Below are positions 59,146 to 64,000 of a stretch of DNA of 64,000 nt, piece after piece. Both the position numbers and the translations under genes were made by a program. How positions within the stretch are numbered: the stretch's first letter is position 1; each line of letters starts with the position of its first letter. The stretch spans positions 31,356,848 to 31,420,847 of the forward strand of contig CM055111.1 in the NCBI GenBank assembly GCA_029204225.1, written 5' to 3'. This DNA comes from Diphasiastrum complanatum (taxonomy: Eukaryota > Streptophyta > Lycopodiopsida > Lycopodiales > Lycopodiaceae). Under the pieces are notes generated by a model. That model had not been told where the DNA came from. It saw nothing but the letters and a program-made list of their open reading frames with translations, and made no database searches.

Positions 59146-60503
59146 TCAACATCCTCTATCAATTGCATACTCTGAATGCTTTCAATTTATTCTATAAGAC
59201 CCATGTCATGAATAATCTAAAAACAATAAGTTTGTGTCATATAGTCAACTGACTAATGTGAATTCCACCCTAAAATGATTTGTAAAAACTGAATATCATA
59301 TGCTCATCTCTTTGGGCAAGGCACCATCCACCAATTCTACATCAACTATTAGAATGTGTTTTGTATGTTGTGAGAAACCACAAGAAGACAAAGCTAGTCT
59401 CGAACACCCGCATTCTCTTATATCAAGTGTCCCTGCTAGACTAGTGCGTGTGAGTTTGCATGGGGGGTTGCAGTCCTAACTATCACCTATTGTCCATGCT
59501 ACACGCATATATTTACTACTGTGTGGAGAGTCCCATTTAATAGCTATTGAACTGTTTGACCCTCATATTGTCAAGCATATGACTTGTGGGCCAAAAATGG
59601 CCTTCATATCTATGGCCAAGTATGCATGCATGTGAATCTCTCATGCTCATTAGAGGAGTTCCCAATATCAAAAACACCCTTTAAGGAATGCCATGTAGGA
59701 TAAAGAAAAATATCAAAATTATTAAAACAATATTGTTTATTTGCTTGCCCCCACCACTCAAGAGGCCTCCCCAACTCCCAATGATCTAACCATAGTGTCT
59801 ACAGTCACAGTTGACATCTAATGTTTGGTGACCTAATGTATTTTGATGTAAGTTCATACTAGAGCATACCATTCTCTATCACTTGTCCATACCTTTTTCA
59901 AGCTTTGTTCGATGCTTCATTTTCACAAGCAAATTTTCTCTGGCACTTGCCTTCATTTTAGGACAAAGTTCCTCCCACTCCCTTCGGCTTCCAATCTATA
60001 TTCAACACAAATGTCAACTCAAACTTGTTCTATCAAATTCTTTGTGCCATACTCAATTCTTCCTTCGATCGACTAAATGCCCCCTCACATTCAATTGGCC
60101 CTTGTGGAAAAAATTGAGTAACACTGACTTTGCAATGATGGAAACTTGTGGATAAAGGCCCTATAGCATTTGCCTATGCAAAGAATCTCCATGTTGTTAG
60201 TGTCGTCTTTTGATGTCTAGATATCCCTATAGCTTGTACATTCATTACGTCAAATGAAACCCCATGCACATTTTCCAAAAATCCAAAAATATGTGGAAAG
60301 GCTTAATTTATCATAAAAATTTATGATTCAACTTCAAACTTATTCTAAATAATGTTTTAGAATCAAGTCTTTGACTTTTATATGAGGCTTTTGGTCTTGC
60401 TTGTGTACATTGATATCAACAATAAAAGTTGTGTCAACCTCCTTTAAAACACTTTATAACAATCTACATAGGATAAGTTGGAAGGTAATGGTGGCAATTT
60501 TCA
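59146..60503 (+). repeat. Direct duplication, copy B (empty MITE site)
   Basis: Parallel to 56706-58460 without the MITE, carrying the shared unknown frame at 59883-60155. Confidence 0.9.
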
Positions 60504-61314
60504 AGCCAAAGGGTGTTATATTATATTCAAATACATCCTTTTGAGTAATATTTTGCTTCCTTTTTGGCATATTTATAATGAAGTTTAGCTTTACAAAATT
60601 CACTTTGTGGAAATAATATTGTCAACTACTTGGATTATCCAAATCATTCACTACCATTAGTTATACTATTAGAATTAAGACGCTTTTCTTTCCAGCCACT
60701 CTGTTGACAGGTCAAAGAACCTCATGTTTTAAGGTCACTAAACGAGCATCCTAAAACATGCTTCTTGCAATTTGTGTGTGTATCAATTTTTGAAACACCA
60801 AGTTATTGTCCTATTAGCTTAGATTTGTATTTTTTTTTTGTTTTTTTATGCCTAAACCTAACATCCATAACTCTAAATAGCTAGCACTTTCAATTCTAGG
60901 ATGATTTAGTGCCTATCTACCTATTATTATATTGGCCCCTTCTATTTTGGAAGAGCTCGACATTTGAATTATACAACATTAGAGAATCAAAAGTTTTGAA
61001 ACAGCCTTTCCTTTCCAGCCATTTAATATGAATTCCACATTCATGGATGGATACATGAAGGCTTTAAGAAATTTGATGTGATTATTATAGGAGTGTAAGT
61101 ATTTGTACCGTCTACACAATATGAAAGTTGCAGTGAAGACTTTTTCTGATTCTTTCTAATGAATATGGAATTAGTGATATTTAACTTCTCTCCATCCTGT
61201 TGTAGCAATTAGTTGCAACAACTAGTAAACAGGAGGAATCAGCTTACTGTAGTCAAGCTGGCAGGCTGTTTTGGACAGCTCCAGCTATTTTGCACATGCA
61301 TGTGCATGCGCGTG

Positions 61315-61316
<2 letters not shown>
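60504..61316. other. No gene recognised
   Basis: AT-rich with short frames only. No transposon ends identified. Confidence 0.5.

Positions 61317-61357
<41 letters not shown>
61317..61357. repeat. (TG)20 microsatellite
   Basis: TG run preceded by GCATGTGCATGCGCGTGC and followed by a G-rich stretch with eight consecutive G near 61367-61376. Confidence 0.95.
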
Positions 61358-61360
<3 letters not shown>

Positions 61361-61494
61361 GCGGGAAGGGGGGGGGTGGGCGGCGGTGGTATGCTAGGGG
61401 AATAGACATGAATTTTATTAGTGACTTCTGTGACATCACTTTGTCCTGTGTTCGTTTCTTACTCCATTGTGAAATAGTCTATTGTGGATGTGAC

Positions 61495-61498
61495 TCTC

Positions 61499-61556
<58 letters not shown>
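61495..61556. repeat. Compound (CT)n(CA)n microsatellite
   Basis: CT run to about 61532 passing directly into CA to about 61556, with further CA after one interruption. Confidence 0.95.
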
Positions 61557-61564
<8 letters not shown>

Positions 61565-61565
61565 A

Positions 61566-62089
61566 CAGTCCCTGGACTTGGGACGGAGTATACACAAATC
61601 ATATTTGTGAATTGTATGACATAACTTTTTAGTGTGTGTGCTTGTTGCTTGGGTGTGTATACCCTAAACCTCTCTATTTGTTCCGTGTCGAAACAATCCC
61701 CCATCAAACACACGAATATCAAACTAGATAGATGCGGCTTATTCTAGATTTATTTGAATGCTTTGCAATTCTTTCATTAGAAGAACTTACAATTGTGGTT
61801 CTCTTACAAGTTTTAAGGTTTGTGTGACATGATTTTGAACAGTGGCTACCCTATAAGGGGTGTCTGAATATTAGATGGATAGGACTATCTCATAACCAAA
61901 AGTGCTTCGAAAACATGTGGGGGAGAGCGAATAAATATACCTCATTCACTATTTGCATTGGTCTTGCCTAAAAGGTTGCTTGTAAATGAGGGACTTTCCT
62001 TAAATGTGATCACCTTAGAATGTGGGATGACTCCAAAACAATGCTACTTTGAGCAAGAGGTCTTCCCAAAATAGTACATTTATTTGTTG
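61566..62089. other. No gene recognised
   Basis: No family match on either strand. Short frames only. Confidence 0.45.
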
Positions 62090-62880
62090 GACTTACATTC
62101 TTTAGAACTTTTGGTATCTTGCATTTATACATTTTTGAGATTTTAGTCTATTGGATCCTTACATTTTTAGGGCTGTCTATGTCTTGAATTTTTACAGTTT
62201 CAGTGGTTTTAGTCTTCAGGACCCTTGGATATGTCAGGGCTTTCAAATGTCTTGAATTTTTACATTTTTTATGCTTTTCATCTTTTTGATGCATGAATTT
62301 TAACTTTTTTAGGCTTTTAATATTATAATCCCTAGCATTTTTTGGGAGTTTCAATGTCTTCAATTAATCTCATTTTTTGGGCTTTTAATATCTTAATCCC
62401 TATAATTTATTAGGGCTTTCAATGTCTTAAATGAATCTCATTTTTTGGGCTTTTAATTTGATGAGACATGTGTCCGGGGCTTTTAACCATTTTTGCGCCC
62501 GCATCAGATGCCCGAGCACGTCGATGTCCGACCCTTGGATGTGTTCAATTTTTTTTTTACTAAAAACTACACGTAAAAAAAAAAACAAATTTGTGCCCAC
62601 CCCGAACGCATCCACCCTCGGACGTGCCCAAGAGTGCCCGCGCCCGCTTCCAGGCTCACGTCTGAGCACGCGTTCGCGCCCAACTCCCGCTTCCTTAGAA
62701 TTTGATGAACTTGCATTTTCTTAGGACCTTTAATGTTTTCAATTTTGACATTTTGTGGGCTTTTAATTTGCTTAAATTCTACATTTAGGGGTTCTATTTT
62801 AAGGGTTTAATGTATTTAGTTTTCCTTTTTACATTTTATTCGTGCTTCTAATTTGTTGTGTTTTTACATTTTATTGATGT
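62090..62880. repeat. Degenerate minisatellite array
   Basis: Repeated variants of GGGCTTTTAATGTCTT, TTGAATTTTTACATTTT and TTAATCCCTA, irregularly spaced at about 30-60 bases. It is interrupted by the GC-rich insertion at 62465-62698. Confidence 0.75.
62465..62698. mobile_element. GC-rich 234-bp insertion with 10-bp direct repeats
   Basis: The ten-mer AATTTGATGA occurs at 62455-62464 and again at 62699-62708, exactly bracketing a GC-rich segment (GACATGTGTCCGGGG to CCGCTTCCTTAG) within an AT-rich array. The perfect flanking repeat suggests a target duplication, but no terminal inverted repeats are evident, so the class is open. Two A- or T-rich runs lie inside. Confidence 0.6.
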
Positions 62881-63410
62881 TTTAATGTACTTTTAGATAA
62901 AAATAAAGTATTCATAAATTGTGATACAATGTCATAAGAAAAATGTGAATTGCAAATGCATATCTTTCATAATTTGGGATTACCTACATGATAATGCAAG
63001 TTCTCTTAGGTGTTCATAAGTTGTGTGTGAATACCTACATCACAATCTAACTTTACCTACATATTCATAATTTTTTCAAAATAGAAAAAATGTGAATTAC
63101 ATATACATTTCTTTATCATTTACATTTACCTAGATATCAATACAAGTTTTCCTACATAGGTTGAATCAATTTTCTAGTTTAAAATTCTTGGAGATCCATT
63201 GCAAGTAGGAAAAACATTTCCCTACTTGGAAACTCCAAAAGCCCCCATATTGAAATGGGAAAATCGTTGTTGAACTAGGAAATTTTGGGATTTCCCCATA
63301 TGGAGAATGGTTTCATTTTTCTTGCGATGCATGCCATACAGCTGCAGAACTACCTATCTTTTATAGTCTTGTACCATCTATCAATATCTATATATCCTTC
63401 CATTTTATGT
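62881..63410. other. No gene recognised
   Basis: Very AT-rich. The unit AATGTGAATT(G/A)CA with CTACAT occurs several times near 62940-63130, a weak local repeat. Confidence 0.45.
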
Positions 63411-64000
63411 CCCACAAACCAAGCTAATTAATTCCTATCCAACTTGGAGCACAAATTTATTGGATATTTGTATCTAATAATCTCATTCAAATGGTCTGAA
63501 TTTTCAAGGTTATGACATTAAACCAAGATTATTATGTTAGTATGTATCCACAAACCTCAAGGTTCCAAAATTCAGCTACCTCAAATTTTTAATTAGAAAC
63601 CAAGTACTTTAAGATACTTACCCCCTTCCATCACAAATTACTCAGATATTATGCTAGTATGCCATATACAAACCTATTGGTCTAATCTATAAACTGATCA
63701 TAAACCAAGTTTGATACTTACCAACTTGCATCACAAATTACTTGGATAATATTATGTTAGACTAACTTAAAGTGTGCAAATATCTACTCTACAAGCTTCA
63801 CTCAAATGGTCTAATTTCAAGTTCAATTATACAAGTTACCAACTTGCATCACAAATAACAAGCAGGTGTTTTAGATTGTATCAACAAGCCTCATTTAAAT
63901 GGTCTAAATTTGTCACGAAGCAAGTTGATTATAATTTGCCAACTTGTAACCCAAACTACTTGGGATACTTTGTTTGTATGTCTACAATATTATTAACCTC
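63411..64000 (+). repeat. Third copy of the degenerate tandem-like repeats
   Basis: Direct copy of 53620-54075, then at least one further unit (CTCATTTAAATGGTCTAAAT, ACTACTTGGGATACTTTG) running off the window end. Confidence 0.8.

Noticed and set aside
56706-60503. Copies A and B as the two LTRs of one element
   Set aside because: They lack TG/CA ends, the primer-like site in the spacer does not adjoin copy A, and no polypurine tract precedes copy B.
61213-61722. 139-codon plus frame and Thr-His or Val-Cys frames
   Set aside because: They run through TG, CT and CA microsatellites. The repeats give open frames by chance.

Overview
This window is nuclear DNA from a land plant: AT-rich, intron-bearing and dominated by decayed transposable elements. 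The plant assignment rests on a SIN3-like (SNL-type) co-repressor gene with plant exon texture, Yellow-Stripe-Like (YSL) metal-nicotianamine transporter exons, Ty1/copia elements primed by the plant-typical site TGGTATCAGAGC, and a Helitron Pif1-type helicase. I cannot name the lineage from sequence alone. No intact protein-coding host gene was found. Both recognisable host genes carry several lesions.

Layout. 1-2.0 kb: hAT-like transposase fossil. 2.0-4.5 kb: copia RT/LTR/RNase H debris. 4.5-5.2 kb: reversed copy of an LTR-like block. 5.2-6.75 kb: arm of a long inverted duplication carrying the SIN3 promoter region. 6.3-11.13 kb: SIN3-like pseudogene, plus strand, about 14 recognisable exons. 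11.1-14.3 kb: no gene seen, one (CT)n array. 14.3-15.2 kb: copia RT pieces (minus). 15.25-16.2 kb: broken Helitron helicase (plus). 17.9-19.2 kb: unrecognised decayed multi-exon gene. 19.2-19.7 kb: orphan ORF (minus). 19.7-21.7 kb: inverted copy of the SIN3 5' region with a (GA)59 array. 21.7-26.5 kb: copia IN/RT/RH and LTR debris. 26.6-27.3 kb: Ty3-type LTR and PBS. 27.4-32.7 kb: a copia element split in its gag by a second, internally deleted copia element with two LTRs and a PBS (27626-31238). 32.7-36.06 and 42.38-45.73 kb: a near-identical direct duplication of about 3.35 kb. 36.5-37.0 kb: CACTA-like terminus. 37.84-38.59 kb: GC-rich foldback element. 39.6-41.5 kb: copia integrase joined to a third copy of the SIN3-upstream repeat. 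45.7-47.6 kb: inositol-phosphatase-like exon, copia RH and LTR. 48.2-54.1 kb: YSL pseudogene between inverted retroelement arms. 55-55.9 kb: Ty3/gypsy integrase (minus). 56.7-60.5 kb: direct duplication in which one copy carries a MITE and the other shows the empty site. 61.3-64 kb: microsatellites, degenerate tandem repeats and a GC-rich insertion flanked by 10-bp direct repeats.

The parts do not form a pathway. They record nested insertion, segmental duplication and gene decay. The most informative items are the nested copia pair, the SIN3 promoter inverted duplication with different lesions in each copy, the shared loss of both catalytic aspartates in two RT copies, the foldback element, the MITE with its empty site, and the YSL exons inside inverted arms. 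I saw no convincing new biochemical system.
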